Shown one piece after another: positions 33,201-44,106 of a stretch of DNA of 64,000 bases. The notes beneath the pieces are model-generated. The model saw only the letters and a program-made list of their open reading frames with translations. It did not search any database and was not told the DNA's origin. Source of the stretch: Undaria pinnatifida (taxonomy: Eukaryota > Sar > Phaeophyceae > Laminariales > Alariaceae); NCBI GenBank assembly GCA_012845835.1, contig JABAKD010000026.1:5215014-5279013 (forward strand). The letters are read 5' to 3'. The translations under genes and the position numbers were made by a program. Position 1 is the stretch's first letter, and each line of letters opens with the position of its first letter.

Positions 33201-36200
33201 CAGCACAATCAATACGGGCGACCTTATGAACTGCCAAAATTATCCCACACTCGTAGCTCCAAGTCATCAAAACTATCTCCGGAACACGTAGGTAGAGTTG
33301 TTCTGGAAGGTGTATCAATCGTCTGGTGTGATCGCGCAGCAGCACGACTGTTCATAGAGTCGAGCTGCGTGCATATCATACAGTATCGTACAGCCCACAG
33401 CATTGCAATTCGAGAAAAAAAAAAAACTGACAAGTCCATAACCCACGACCCCGCGTTGGTTCGTGGAGTCAATGCTACGTCGTTTATTTGTTGTCGTCAA
33501 TCGTTATCTTTGAACCCCCCATTAGGTTTCGTGAGGACGCGTCAGCTATTCATAGCGTTGTGTTGAGCACGCAACAGAGTTACACTGACACATGACACAC
33601 GCGAAAATATGCCGCAGTGTGGTGGCTTCAGCTTTACGCTTGTATCCAGCCGCCGGATGATAAAAATGGTATAAATAACAATCATCATAAGAAAACATAA
33701 AAATAATAATTATAATAAACAACGTAATACTTAATACGATAGAGCACTCACTTAAAGTACAGCCAATTGCTGTCAGGCTGCCCTCGCTGCTCCTCGATGT
33801 GTCCGAATTGCAAAAAACAGGTCAGCACATCGTTCGACTTCCCAGGAGGCACGCCCCACACCACAACCCACGTCGCCCTCTGCTCGTCAGGCTCCGCATT
33901 CACAGCGCCAGCAACTCTCCCGCCCCCGACCCCGCGCCTCTGCCTCAGCCCTCCCACGCCAATGACATCATCGCGGACGTCATGGATGTCTGCCAAAGAC
34001 CTTGTCGGCATATCGTCATCATCATCGTCACCCATGAGACGGCTGGCGCTATTCGACTCTACGGGCACGAGAGCCACCTCGCCACGATAGCCCATGCTGC
34101 CACCGCCGCCTAACCCACCACCCCTAACGCCCCCTCCAACAGCGCCCGCTTGACCGTAGCCTCTGCTGTGATCGCCGCCCCCTCCGCCCACCCCCACCCC
34201 CCCCGTCGTCGCCTGCGGCATCATGAAACCGTTTGGATGTGTCGGTCCACGGGCGAAGGGTGACGGCTGCGCCGCGGGAGTCTGGCTTTGGCCCCCACCC
34301 GTGCCGCCGGCCCGGAAAGCGTTGAAGCTGGAACCGTCGTAGTAGGCAGGCCGGGAAGGTTGTCCGGGGGGGGGGTCCGAAGAGCGGAAGCTAGCGCGCT
34401 GCTTCGGAAAAAAACAGCCGTCCCAGAGTGTGGAGAGGTGGAGAAGGGTGTCGTGTCACCGCTACGGCCGTGAGGCTATACTATCAATAGCAGTAAGATA
34501 TACCTTAAGTCGCCGACTGCTTGGCTTGAGCTTGAAGCTAATAGCTATTAGTTGGCTAGGTAGTACAGTACAGTTGCTTTACTATACCCCTGGTACGTTA
34601 CAGTTACTTGCGGGCGGTACCTTGCGGAGTTGCTGCGTTTTTGCATCTAGCTGGCGCGTTGCTGGCTCGACCTGTCGTGTAAGGAGAAAAAAACAGCAAC
34701 TTGGCGATAGAGACGCACCAACCATTGTTGTTTTTTTGTTTTATTCGGGTTGCTCAATTTGGGAGCGTAAGAACTCGCCCAAAAACTGCTTCTTGGGAAA
34801 AAATAGGGTTGAAAAATGCCATGGCCTATGTACACAACAAGAATCAGGCGGGAAAAGAAGGTGTATTTCCCCACGATTTGGGGTTAACCCCTTTAGAGCC
34901 CCGAAATCCCCCCCTATACTAACATCAAGTAAAATTGTCCCCCAAAAAGGGCTTCCAATAGTGAATGCGTTAAGGAGCTCGTCACTCGGAAACCATTTCA
35001 GACCAAAAGTGCTACCTCTATATTAGCATGCGTCTTACGCCGCCACCCAAGTAACGAGTATTTAGTAGCGGTCAAGTGCATAGTCAGCCGCCAAAAACAG
35101 CCCCGGCGTTTAAATCATCATGTGCGCTGTGTTTGGGCTAGCGCTACGAACGCCGCGGTATCATAGGCAACCTTTCGTCGAGCATGCCTCACCGGAGTAA
35201 AATCCCTCATCACTTTGGAAGGGTGATTTTTTTTCAACCCTTGAAAAGATCCTGGTCTAATTCCAAGAGTGTCGTCCCCATTACGGGAGTGCGGTGCTAC
35301 AAGGGGTAACGTTCGTGCAACAGCAAAGGCACAAATAAACCATCAGCAGCACGTCACCACGCCTTGCTACGAGTAAACACGTTCAACATCCTCGTAGGAG
35401 ACGATGCTACAAATGCCATACCGTGGTAAGAATGCCATACCCTGCTACCACTGCCATGCCCTGCTACGGGTGAGGGGCCGTGTCTTGCGGCAGACAGATA
35501 TACGCACACGCACGAGTTCATGCTCACCTTGGAGCTTCCGAACAAGTCGCCCTCCACGTATCGCTCCTCTTGGGCCTCGTACCGACCTGGGATTCGTGTG
35601 TGTCGGGGGGGGGGGGGGGGGGGGGGGGGTTAACAAACAAGCCTGCTGGTGCGGGAGTATCAACTACACTTAGTTGCAGCGCTGTTTTGTTGGTCCTATG
35701 CAGCACAATCTCAACCAACGACGTGCTGCCGTTAAACGACTAAACTGTCAGGTAACGTGTTGGTACAAAATGACAACACACGACGGCCTAACGAAAACTA
35801 CCGTAACCACTCGATGGCGCGCTTCGACGGAAGAGCCTACGTGCGGCGATAAAAACACATGAGAAGTGCGGTCTTGTCATTGCTGTGAGCGTGGAGCATA
35901 AGTAATGTGCGAGTAATTAATGCTGCGCACGTGCAGTACCACTCCTTCCATTGGAGTCCCACATAAAACCACTACCCCCCAACCTCGAATGTATCAGCCA
36001 GCGCTGCTCCGTGCGGCCTATGCCATACATAATCATCAGTTTCATTCCACTTTTTGTCCCCAAGGTCCGAAAGGTATACCTGGTACGAAGTAGACAAACT
36101 CTACTTTCAAAATCAGCCACTCCAACACTATCGCAGTACTATTTTTGAATTAAATTAGATTACGAGTACACCATTTTAGAGCAAGAGAAAACCACAAGTA

Positions 36201-36371
36201 GGCGTTTCTACACGGCGTGTAGCATGTAACCCCAAACACGCAACTGGATGCAGGCTATACCAATGCGTCGCGAAACCTACACTGCTGTAAAGTCAAGCTG
36301 CGAAGAGTTCACCTCTTCCTCGGTTGCGTGATTGGTATCCCGGTTGGGAACCGTAGACCGCATCTCCGCCC
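30278..36371 (-). CDS. NUP35: Nup35/Nup53-type nucleoporin, both ends incomplete
   Basis: A nuclear pore inner-ring nucleoporin that in known members binds Nup93/Nup155 and membrane. Minus-strand exons in order: 36371-36313, 35586-35528, 34401-33752, 31416-31314 and 30402-30278, all GT-AG with matching phases, encoding 332 residues. The family domain (atypical RRM, MPPN) is split across exons 3 and 4: TWVVVWGVPPGKSNDVL, FLQFGHIEE and SNWLYF, then YATRLQAEKALAAGHGSRL and TVMLAVQRV. This matches the pattern W-V-V-x-G-x-P-P-G..GxIE..NWL..Y-x-x-x-L-Q-A. Exons 1 and 2 add a Gly/Arg/Tyr-rich lead and LFGSS; exon 3 carries Gly/Ser/Pro-rich disorder with an FNAF motif. Exons 3 and 4 are firm. Exons 1, 2 and 5 are inferred from splice sites and phase. 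The start and the usual amphipathic C-terminal helix were not found. Introns hold a TTAA MITE and simple repeats. Confidence 0.8.
31498..31525 (-). pseudogene. short echo of a NUP35 exon acceptor end
   Basis: On the minus strand gtacgcgacaagactgcag repeats the first 19 bases of the exon starting at 31416 (gtacgcaacaagactgcag) with one change, about 100 bases upstream. Both are followed or preceded by atcatgat. The upstream base context is not a usable acceptor AG. Confidence 0.55.
34884..34973. mobile_element. second copy of the TTAA MITE, inverted orientation
   Basis: Starts TTAACCCCTTTAGAGCCCC and ends with gaatgcgTTAA. The core (actaacatcaagtaaaattg, then a C run) is the reverse complement of the copy at 16689. 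It lies in the intron between the second and third visible NUP35 exons. Confidence 0.75.
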
Positions 36372-37795
36372 CTGCAAAAACCGAACGTGGACAGAAGCTC
36401 GTAAATTGAGCTCGGCACTTGGCACGGTGTGCTCGGCACTCGGCACTGGGCACGGTCTCGTGACATGACGCGTTTGATGTTATGTCGCCCTGTGTTCCAG
36501 GCGCGGTGAGTCTCCATCTCGTTCGGTCAAAAGTACGAACGGGCCCGTATAATACCGGTACTCGTGTAGCAGTCAGTGCAGGAGAGCAGGACAGTCACGT
36601 AATCGAAAGAAACAGGAATGCGGAATCATCAAGCGGGATTATCTAATCTTTAGAAAGAGGGAAAAGGGTGAGTTCTACGCTAACTTCGGTATATTGGTTC
36701 CTGGATTTTTTGCATTCCTGTAAATATCAGCCTGCCTTTCGTATTGCCCTCTTTCCTGTACTGCTGTACTGCTGTACTTGTCCAAGGTTTGTCCAAAGTT
36801 CCACTGGATGCTGGGTGTACCAAAGGGTTACGTACGTATGCAAGCTTTTCGCTTTTTTCCTCTGCAGCTCTGCCGAGCACGAGATTCATCACAACAGGAC
36901 TCGGACGTGAGGGGCCGCCCCATAGACTATACCAGGTACACTATATGGTGGATCTGAAGAGAGCGAACATCGATGAACCGAGCGAGTTACTTGTGATCTA
37001 TATGGCCAGTACACCGGTGTCTACGGTCTGGTCCTGTACTGAAAGAGGCAGCAGACCGAGCGCTCCGTACATGTCAGTCATGTAGAAGGAGCAACAGGTA
37101 ACCTGTTCAGGTCAACAGCCAACAAACAGTCAACGGGGGGATATAACATTCTGCGGTCCAATGGTCCAATGATAGCCTACAACATCATGGCATACGACGA
37201 AAGGAGAGCTTCCCATGCGCGAATGCGCAAACTAACCGTACGAGCAGCTACTTCTTACAACCACCACTTTGATAGCTCAGCTCTACATCGGCTCAATGAC
37301 CACCATGGCCACTACTGCTGTGAGAGTCGTACGAGACACCGTTTGTTGTATAAAAGTCACCGAACGGCAGTTCACAGCAATCCCTCAAGACCATAGGCCG
37401 TACAAGTAATAATCTCAGCCGAGAGGATCAGCACCAGCACCACGCATAAACCACGCCCAGACAGCTTACCCGGATATTCCGTTAGCCTTCTCAAACATTC
37501 TTGATATCTGAGTGCCACCGATCCACCGCTGGTTCACCTGTCCCGAGCTGGAGGGGTAATGTGTGGGGTGTGGGTGTGGTCTATCGTTCGCCAAACGTTT
37601 AGGGGTTTCAATATCCTGGGAAGCTTTTGATTCAGCAATTCACACTCTAAATTTCAATTTTTGAAAATTTTCCTGCTGGGAGGTGATGATCGTGATCTCG
37701 CTGCACAAGCCTACCGAGCACCACGCAAGACCCAAGCTAGCACGTACCAGCAGTGCGCTCCTGAGAGAAGCGTGGTGGAAGAAGCGACATTTTCG
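36372..37795. promoter_or_regulatory. shared upstream region between divergent NUP35 and TIPIN
   Basis: This stretch separates the first visible NUP35 exon (- strand) from the TIPIN ATG (+ strand). It should hold the missing NUP35 first exon(s), both 5' UTRs and promoter sequence. It contains CCAAT-type motifs near 37165-37175 (tccaatggtccaatgat). No firm TATA box or start site was recognised. Confidence 0.4.
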
Positions 37796-40700
37796 ATGTC
37801 AGATTCGGAGGGTGAGCGTCGGCCTCGGCCTATCGGTGCAAGAGATGAAAACGAGGAGGATAGCGACGATGACCGGCGTGGTCCTCAGCCTGAGAGCAAC
37901 GCAGCGGCAGACGGAGCAGCAGCAGACACAGCAGCGGCACAGGTCGCGCCTGAGGAGGCAAGCAAGAAGCCCGCGTCCACGAGGAGACCCGCTTTCTCTG
38001 AGAACGATTTGGTCAAGGAGAAGGGCTTGCTCCAGATCTACAAGCAATTTCCTCAAAAGTGCCAGTACAAAGGGAAGGGACGAGAGGTGAGCCAAAATTC
38101 AAATTTCCCAGCAAACAAGTTGGCCAAGCAAGGCAACAGCAGTAACAGCCATCATCCCGTAGAGTAACGAAGGCTAGCAGACGGCACCACCGGGTCTCGT
38201 AGCAGCAGAGGCCTCCTTTCATTCATACGATTGGGGTTTGAGTTCACAGTTGACACCTTTGGCATACAGGGCACAATATGCATATCTCAACTTCTGCTCA
38301 TCTCGGCATCCTTTCGCGCACAAGCGGTTCCTGTGCCCCTCCCTAAACGATGAAGTGGGTGCTACCATGGGTATGTACGGTGACGTCTGTACGGTGTACC
38401 TGTGGTACCGTTTTTGTGTTGTCATACCCTGTACGCGCGGATGTAATGTTTGTCTTTACCAAGCAAATTGTAATTGGTCAGACCCCAGCAGCAGCAGCGA
38501 TGGTGCGAGCTCTTGAGTTTTTAACCCGAACGACCTTCTGGACAAGCCGTGTCTTCCCTTCCACCCCCCCCTGTACGTGCCTTCATAGTTTTCGCGCATA
38601 AGGTTCAGCATTCCCACTTTTTTACCATTTCATGCTCGTCGATTTTCATGGTTTACGCTCGTCGGCTTTCAAGGAATTTTGCTTTATTTATGAGCAGTAG
38701 ACCACTGAGCGGGTTTCTCGTGTACCTGGTAAGTGGTAACAGCTCTTATGCGCTACGATACATGACACTACTTGTACGACGCGCTCACCCCATGATGGTC
38801 TAGAGTCTTGCAGTGATACGCATCATTGTGTTTTTTCAACAATTTCACCCCACCCAGTGACGTCACTAGGGGGCATTTCGACCGGTATTATGTCGTATAG
38901 TGTTGGAGTTGGTTGGTTCCATCCGCGGTGAACAACACAAAAACGTAAGACGTCCGAGTGTAAGTGTTATAAGGCTTAGTTTGGGTAAGCTATTGGTTAA
39001 CCTGTGCAAGTGGTCAAACGGACTAATACCCTACTAATTTCCTTAACAAATGGCGTCGTCGACAGACCATGGGTTTTTGGGTCGTGGGTTCGATCCCCAC
39101 ATCCACCATAATAAACTTTTTCAGATTTCCCCATGGCGAACTTGAAAAATACTCTCCCTGGTATCCCAGGGAATGAAGCGGCTTGGATATTGACAGAGGT
39201 CCGCCGTATATTCGGCCGACCTGCTATCCCGCCGTTTCAGGGGGGGAGAGTGTTATAAGGCTTAGTTTGGGTAAGCTATTGGTTAACCTTTTGCAAGTGG
39301 TCAAACGGACTAATACCCCACTAATACCTTAACATAAGGGTATTGAGCGGTCCTGCCGACGACGCCATACTGTAAGGGTATTGGGCGAGTGTAGTGGTAC
39401 TCCGAGTGGGGGATGCGTGGTTGGTCGGTGTTGGGAAGCGTGCTCCTCAATAGAGTGTCCCCTGCAGGTCTACCAATCGAGTAGGTCCTCGGAGAGTACT
39501 CACTTTCTTAGCCTTTGCAGAGACGTAGCTTTATTAGATTCCACCAGAGCCCTGGATGACTTCTGAGAACGCAGGCACGCGCCTCCGTTCTATTTCCTGA
39601 CTATGCCGAATGAGAAACGCCAACCTCATTCTACGAAACCCGGCCACATTATTTCAACCCAGATAATTGCAGGCCTTTCGAGGCCGTATCTTAACACGAG
39701 TCCAGAGGACCAAACTTCGCATGTATTTTTATCGCCATATCTGGGTCCCAAACGGGTGAACGACAATATCAAGGGAGAGGCGGTCACCCGCGCATAATAT
39801 ATTAGCCCTACTTATCGTGATTCTCAGTTATGTCGGGCGCTTGAACGAAACATCGACAGGAAGAAAACCTTAAACTTTTGCGAGGTCTGATGGTAGCAGT
39901 ACGTAATGCTGTGTCCGATAACTTTGTGTTTGCTACCGTTTCCCCCTTTGAAGTCATCGAAGCGTTCCCCCCTCGTAAGCCCTCGTAGGGGTTCAAGGCC
40001 AACAAAATATCGAGATGGGCGTTCCCCACACGTGATCCTTCCCCGTATCATACCGTAACTCTTAACCCTATCATATCGTAATCCTTAGCCCGTACCATAT
40101 CGTAATTTTTCGTATCGTAATCCTTAACCCTTGTGCTATCCGTAATCCTCAACCCTTGTCATATCGTAATTTGTAACCCTATAATATTGTAATTATCAAC
40201 ACCTATCACATCGTAATCCTTAATCCTTGGCATATCGTTCTTATTATTCCTGTCGGCGCTTAAACCAAACCACGACGCAGCGGGAATTCCTGCGGGGTCT
40301 GATGGTGGCTTACAAGGAGTGGGGCTACCAGCTCTACCCGGGGATCGCCTTCGAAGACCTCGCCAGCCGAACGGAAAAGCTCGGCGGTAGGGAGCGGACC
40401 CGCGACTTCATGCACGAGCTCCGCGACACGGAGAGAGACCGCTACGTCGAGGCTAAATACGGTGCCTCCGCCGTCGACACTATCCACGCCCAGGATGCCG
40501 CTAAACTAGCCGCTAAGGAAGCAGCTGCCGCCGAAAAACGAGCGAAAGAGGAAAAAGAGAATACCCGTTACATGGAGGTCGACGAGGAGGGTGCGGATGG
40601 GGTTGAGGGGGCTGGAGGTGAGAGCCAGACCACCGGGGGTGATGGTGGTGGTGGTGGTGGGGTGTCGGAGGAAGTGCGGGAGCGTATGGAGGTTAACCGC

Positions 40701-41837
40701 AGACGAGCGCTGGAGAGGCTTCGCTTGAAGAAGGAAGAGGCAACAGCTGCGGCGGGGGTGGGGGGGGTGGTTTCGCCGGCGGCAACGGCGGGAGGTGCAA
40801 AAGAAAACGATGATCCACAGGAGATGGACGTGATGGATGAAGAGAGCGGGTGGGCGCGGGGGGGGGGCGACGATGACTTTGAAGACGACGAAGCTGCCCT
40901 TGCTGAGATGGAAGAGGAAGAGGTGGCCAAGAGAGCAACCTCGGTTAACGCCGCTCCATCGTCTGCCGCTGTAACTCCCGCCCTTGCTGGTGTCGCTGCT
41001 GCGCCGACCCCTGCTGATGCGGACGCTGCCGTGGAAGGAGAGATTGCCGCTCAGCAAAGCCAAGATAGTGCAAGCCCAGTGGTCGATACGTTGGTGGAGT
41101 CGACGGAGCTGGAAGAAGACGCGGAGATGGGAGAAGCCGAAGCCGAAACCGGAGCCTCCCAAATTACCGCGCGGGGGGTAGCGCCGACGGTTCCTCTTAC
41201 TGCTAACGCGAAGGTGGGGCTAGCGCCATTGCCCCTTGGTGCTGACGCCTCCGCGGGGGAAGTTCCACCATCAGTGGTGGCAGCGGCGGCGTTAGATGCG
41301 AACCAAACCAGCGGGGGTAATGCTATGATCGATGCCGCGGGGTTGACCAACGATGATATTGTCGCGAGCGAAAAGTCGTCCCCCAATTCGGGCGCACCAC
41401 CGCATGCCGGTTTAACCGAGCGGGAAGAGGCTGTTGCGGACAAACCAGAGGACTCAACATCACCATCTTCTAGAGCTGGGAAGGATAATCAAGAGGGCTC
41501 GACATCACCAGCTTCTGAAGCTAGCAAGAGAGGGAGCTCAACACCATCATCTTCTGAACCTGGCACAGCTTCTGAACCTAGTACGGAAAAGGACAACGCG
41601 GCTGCACTTGGCGCGCAAAAACCAACCGCAAGGGCAACGACGACGGGTGGGCGGATTGTTGGTAGTGGCGTTGAGGAAACAGTTTTTAGCAGTCCCGGGA
41701 AATTGAGGGCGGCGGGTGGCGGTGGCATGCCGCTGTCTCCGCTAGGAAGCATGTTCGCCGGTACTGACGTCCCTGCTGAGGGAGGAACCGCGGTGGTAGC
41801 AAAGGAGTCTCTTGCAGGGCTGTTCTCGAACGAATAA
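37796..41837 (+). CDS. TIPIN: Tipin/Swi3/Csm3-family replication-fork protection protein
   Basis: In known eukaryotes this protein pairs with Timeless/Tof1 at the replisome, stabilises stalled forks and supports the S-phase checkpoint. Exons 37796-38086 and 40281-41837 join in phase (gag|gtgagc donor, gacgcag acceptor) to give 615 residues. The Swi3 domain spans the junction: FSENDLVKEKGLLQIYKQF (from about residue 67), the hallmark GKGRE (93-97), then exon 2 with MVAYKEWGYQLYPGIAFEDL and the TEKLGGRERTRDF helix to about residue 147. Spacing from GKGRE to the Trp matches the animal family exactly. The ATG at 37796 was chosen because upstream in-frame sequence has no other ATG and looks non-coding; MSDSEGE is an acidic start typical of the family. 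The C-terminal 450 residues are low complexity, rich in Ala, Glu, Gly, Ser and Pro, so the protein is about twice the animal length. The 2.2-kb intron holds a TRIM, a SINE remnant and minisatellites. It is divergent from NUP35. Confidence 0.87.
38535..38700 (-). mobile_element. diverged SINE-like remnant in the TIPIN intron
   Basis: Only the tail and body are recognisable (ttctggacaagccgtg, cgcgcataaggttcagcatt, tgctcgtcgattttcat). The tRNA-like head is absent. Confidence 0.5.
38965..39334 (+). mobile_element. TRIM (miniature LTR element), complete copy with tRNA-like B box
   Basis: Two near-identical 84-base direct repeats, 38965-39048 and 39251-39334, start TGTTATAAGG and end CCTTAACA, so they have TG..CA LTR ends. 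TAAG flanks both sides as a 4-base target duplication. Two bases inside the 5' LTR is a PBS-like tggcgtcgtcgac. The 3' LTR is preceded by the polypurine tract gggggggagag. The 202-base inside has no ORF but holds cgtgggttcgatccccac, a tRNA T-arm/B-box, followed by atccacca. It lies in the TIPIN intron, sense orientation. Confidence 0.88.
39838..39905 (+). pseudogene. decayed copy of the TIPIN exon 2 start
   Basis: The stretch gcgcttgaacgaaacatcga..gaggtctgatggtagcag parallels gcgcttaaaccaaacca..ggggtctgatggtggc at the acceptor side of exon 2, about 420 bases downstream. The acceptor AG and the reading frame are lost. It lies in the TIPIN intron. Confidence 0.6.
40050..40240. repeat. minisatellite just upstream of TIPIN exon 2
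   Basis: Seven or eight units of about 25-30 bases (catatcgtaatccttaaccc). It ends about 40 bases before the exon 2 acceptor and so overlaps the likely branch-point region. Confidence 0.8.
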
Positions 41838-41932
41838 CTGTAGAGGCTTTTAGAGGACCCTCTTTTAGATAGGCCCTCTTTTAGAGGGGTCCTCCTTTAG
41901 ACGGTCCTCCTTTAGAGGGTCCTCAGGGGGGG
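41838..41932. repeat. short minisatellite after the TIPIN stop (cctcttttagagg units)
   Basis: About five degenerate units of 15-20 bases built on cctcctttagagg. They separate the real TIPIN end from its duplicate. Confidence 0.7.
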
Positions 41933-41934
41933 GG

Positions 41935-42012
41935 CGCGGTAGTAGTAAGAGAGTGTCTTGTAGGGCTGCTTTCGGACGAATAGCTGTAGAGGCTTTTAGA
42001 GGATCCTATTTC
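41935..42012 (+). pseudogene. tandem copy of the TIPIN coding end
   Basis: This block (ggtagtagtaagagagtg..ctttcggacgaatag) repeats the last codons and stop of TIPIN, including gtagaggcttttagagga after the stop, about 140 bases downstream of the real end. The real gene ends LFSNE with TAA; here the aligned end reads as Asp-Glu then TAG. Confidence 0.75.
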
Positions 42013-42574
42013 AGAGAGCCTTCTTATAGTAGGCTCTCTAAGCTTTGGGTTAACCTTAAGACACTTGCGCGAGTGATCCAGAGCCGATAAAGTATGAGGC
42101 ATAAAAAAAATGCCCTCCCTACCGTACCCCTTGGTCATGGTCGTTCGCTGCATGCCATGCCAACATCACGAGACGAGGGTGTAGTATTCCCACTTTCATT
42201 CCGAGTAGCGTCCCAAAAATACTTTTTTCGTGACACCAACGTGTTCTGCCAGTTCAGCATCGGCACGCCCGTATCATATGAAACCGACGAGATCTTGTTT
42301 TTAGGCTAGATTTCTTATGTGCGGAAGGGTGTGTCCTACACTTATTCAATGTAGCAGCTAAACAATGTATTGTTTCCCCGTAGTTTTTCCGCTAAGTTAC
42401 TTCTGGGACCCGTGTAACAAAGCACAAACGCCTATTAATATAACGGTAACCAAAGCGTTCGAATAGCAACTGGCGCGAGGGGACCTGAGCCGCTGCAATG
42501 TAAGGCCTTAAAATACGTTAAAAGTACCCCACACACACGAAAGCCATGGTCTTACTTATAGGCATTTATACTCA

Positions 42575-42773
42575 CCAACACGTCGGCAAACAATTCGTCT
42601 TGGGATCACTTGATTATAAGTCCCTGCTTCGCTCTCAGCGCTCCCACCCGGAGCGCGCGTGCCTAAACCCTCCTCTCTCTCGGAGAACCTTCCCGGCGGC
42701 TTTCTTGGCGTCCCTTGCTTTCTTGCATATGATGTACGCGGCACATACTTTATGTATCCTGAGGGAAACCGAT
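42575..42773 (-). CDS. candidate internal exon of an unrecognised gene
   Basis: On the minus strand a pyrimidine-rich acceptor (cggtttccctcag) precedes a GC-rich stretch that is open in one frame (YIKYVPRTSYARKQGTPRKP .. IVCRRV). It ends at a strong donor gttg|gtgagt near 42574. A second minus frame (AAYIICKKARDAKKAAGKVL) is also open for part of it, which lowers confidence. No neighbouring exon was found and the family was not recognised; a faint TrmO-like GTPR motif is probably chance. Confidence 0.25.
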
Positions 42774-43249
42774 ATGTCGGCGACGGCAGAATCGACATCG
42801 CTGTGATGCCGTGTGCCATGCTTGTTCAAACCGAAACATGGAACAAGCGGCAACTACAGCAGTAAGTAGTGTCTCGCACACTTACAGTCATCAGAAACGG
42901 GGTAATACTATTAATACTATGAATAGTAAGAAAGGAGGCCTGGTCTTCACAAGAAACGAGGAACCCGGGAGCCGATATACTGAAGATAGTGTAGAGCGCA
43001 CCCTCTCCCAAATAAGAAACCCAGCCTGGGTGATGAACAGTACTCTTCTGTTTCTTGATATGATAGTTGTCCTGTTCCTTCAGTTGCTTTCGACAACGTA
43101 TATGAGACCTAAACCTCTTGAAAACCCTTTCCCCCCCCCCCACACATCCCCTCCTTCTCCACCACCGACACCATCGCCTAGACCTAGCACCACGCGTACA
43201 GCAAACCCCTACATTTATGCGACATGATCCCCCCCCCCCCCCCCCCCCC

Positions 43250-43595
43250 CCCGCCAAGTCGTTAAACACTCCGCCCTCCCCTCACCGGTTATTCGACTTA
43301 CAGGATACACTGCATAAACTGATGCATTTCCTTCCACAGCTGCCAGATTTTGTCCCCCTCAGAAACGGGTTTTATAGTTTCCGCGCACAGACTTAACTAA
43401 CACCACCCTGTTGACCCTGATAGCTACACTGTAGTTGCAAGGGGAGTCGCCGACCTATATCGTTAATGAGGACACACAACCCGTAATACGCGCGATCGGG
43501 GTATTACACACAGTTTGCAAAGATGAGTTTCGACAAAATCTCCGATCTCACAGCTGGGAGTGTATTATAATTTTCATAATATAGTCTATATCTGA
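43250..43595 (+). repeat. dispersed family C, plus copy
   Basis: Nearly complete: cttacaggatacactgcata through cacagctgccagattttgtc and gatcggggtattacacacag to gtattataattttcataat. It is preceded by a C-rich block with the caccacgcgtacagcaaacc unit. Confidence 0.7.
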
Positions 43596-43624
43596 CATTC
43601 GCCACAGACAGTGTAAATGCTGAT

Positions 43625-43700
43625 TGCTGTTACTGTTCTCACATTAACACGCATAATCAAGTCCGTGGTCATAGGACAGGCTGCACAGCAGTCAATCTGG
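43625..43700 (+). repeat. dispersed family D, 5' fragment
   Basis: Contains gttctcacattaacacgcat and aatcaagtccgtggtcatag only. Confidence 0.6.
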
Positions 43701-44106
43701 TTGGAGTGGAAGAATGGTAGAGATAGATAAGCGACTTTGTGGTGTGGTGGGTAGTATGTGTGTTGTGCTTTTACTACCTGGTTTAAACCAGTAACCAAGT
43801 GATTTCATACGCCCACGTGTAAGGCTGTTAGGCTTGGTTTTCTTCACAAGAATGGCAACCCTGGAGCGGAAACTTCCTCGGCCAATCACAGTTCGTTCCC
43901 GAGAGTCTTAGATTGCGACGCGGTTAAACGAAGAGACATTATTCCGCTGCCCCGTAAAAAAAAAAAAAAAAACAATCGAATAGACACCTTACCGCTTGTT
44001 GGGTATTGTGGTTGAGGGCCAACGTGTAAGAGACGAAGATAACAAACCTTAGACCTAGCCCCAGCAGTGAACCAACAAATGTTTAACGATACTACTACTA
44101 CTACTA

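Noticed and set aside
32965..33345. 126-codon minus-strand frame
   Set aside because: Lies inside the NUP35 intron, is also open on the plus strand, and shows no domain or conserved splice context.
39075..39110. Stand-alone tRNA gene
   Set aside because: Only a T-arm/B-box and part of an acceptor are present and no cloverleaf can be drawn; it is internal to the TRIM and repeated in other copies.
40506..41162. 218-codon minus-strand frame opposite TIPIN exon 2
   Set aside because: Antisense shadow of a GC-rich coding region; no domain recognised and the plus strand has a clear Swi3 domain.
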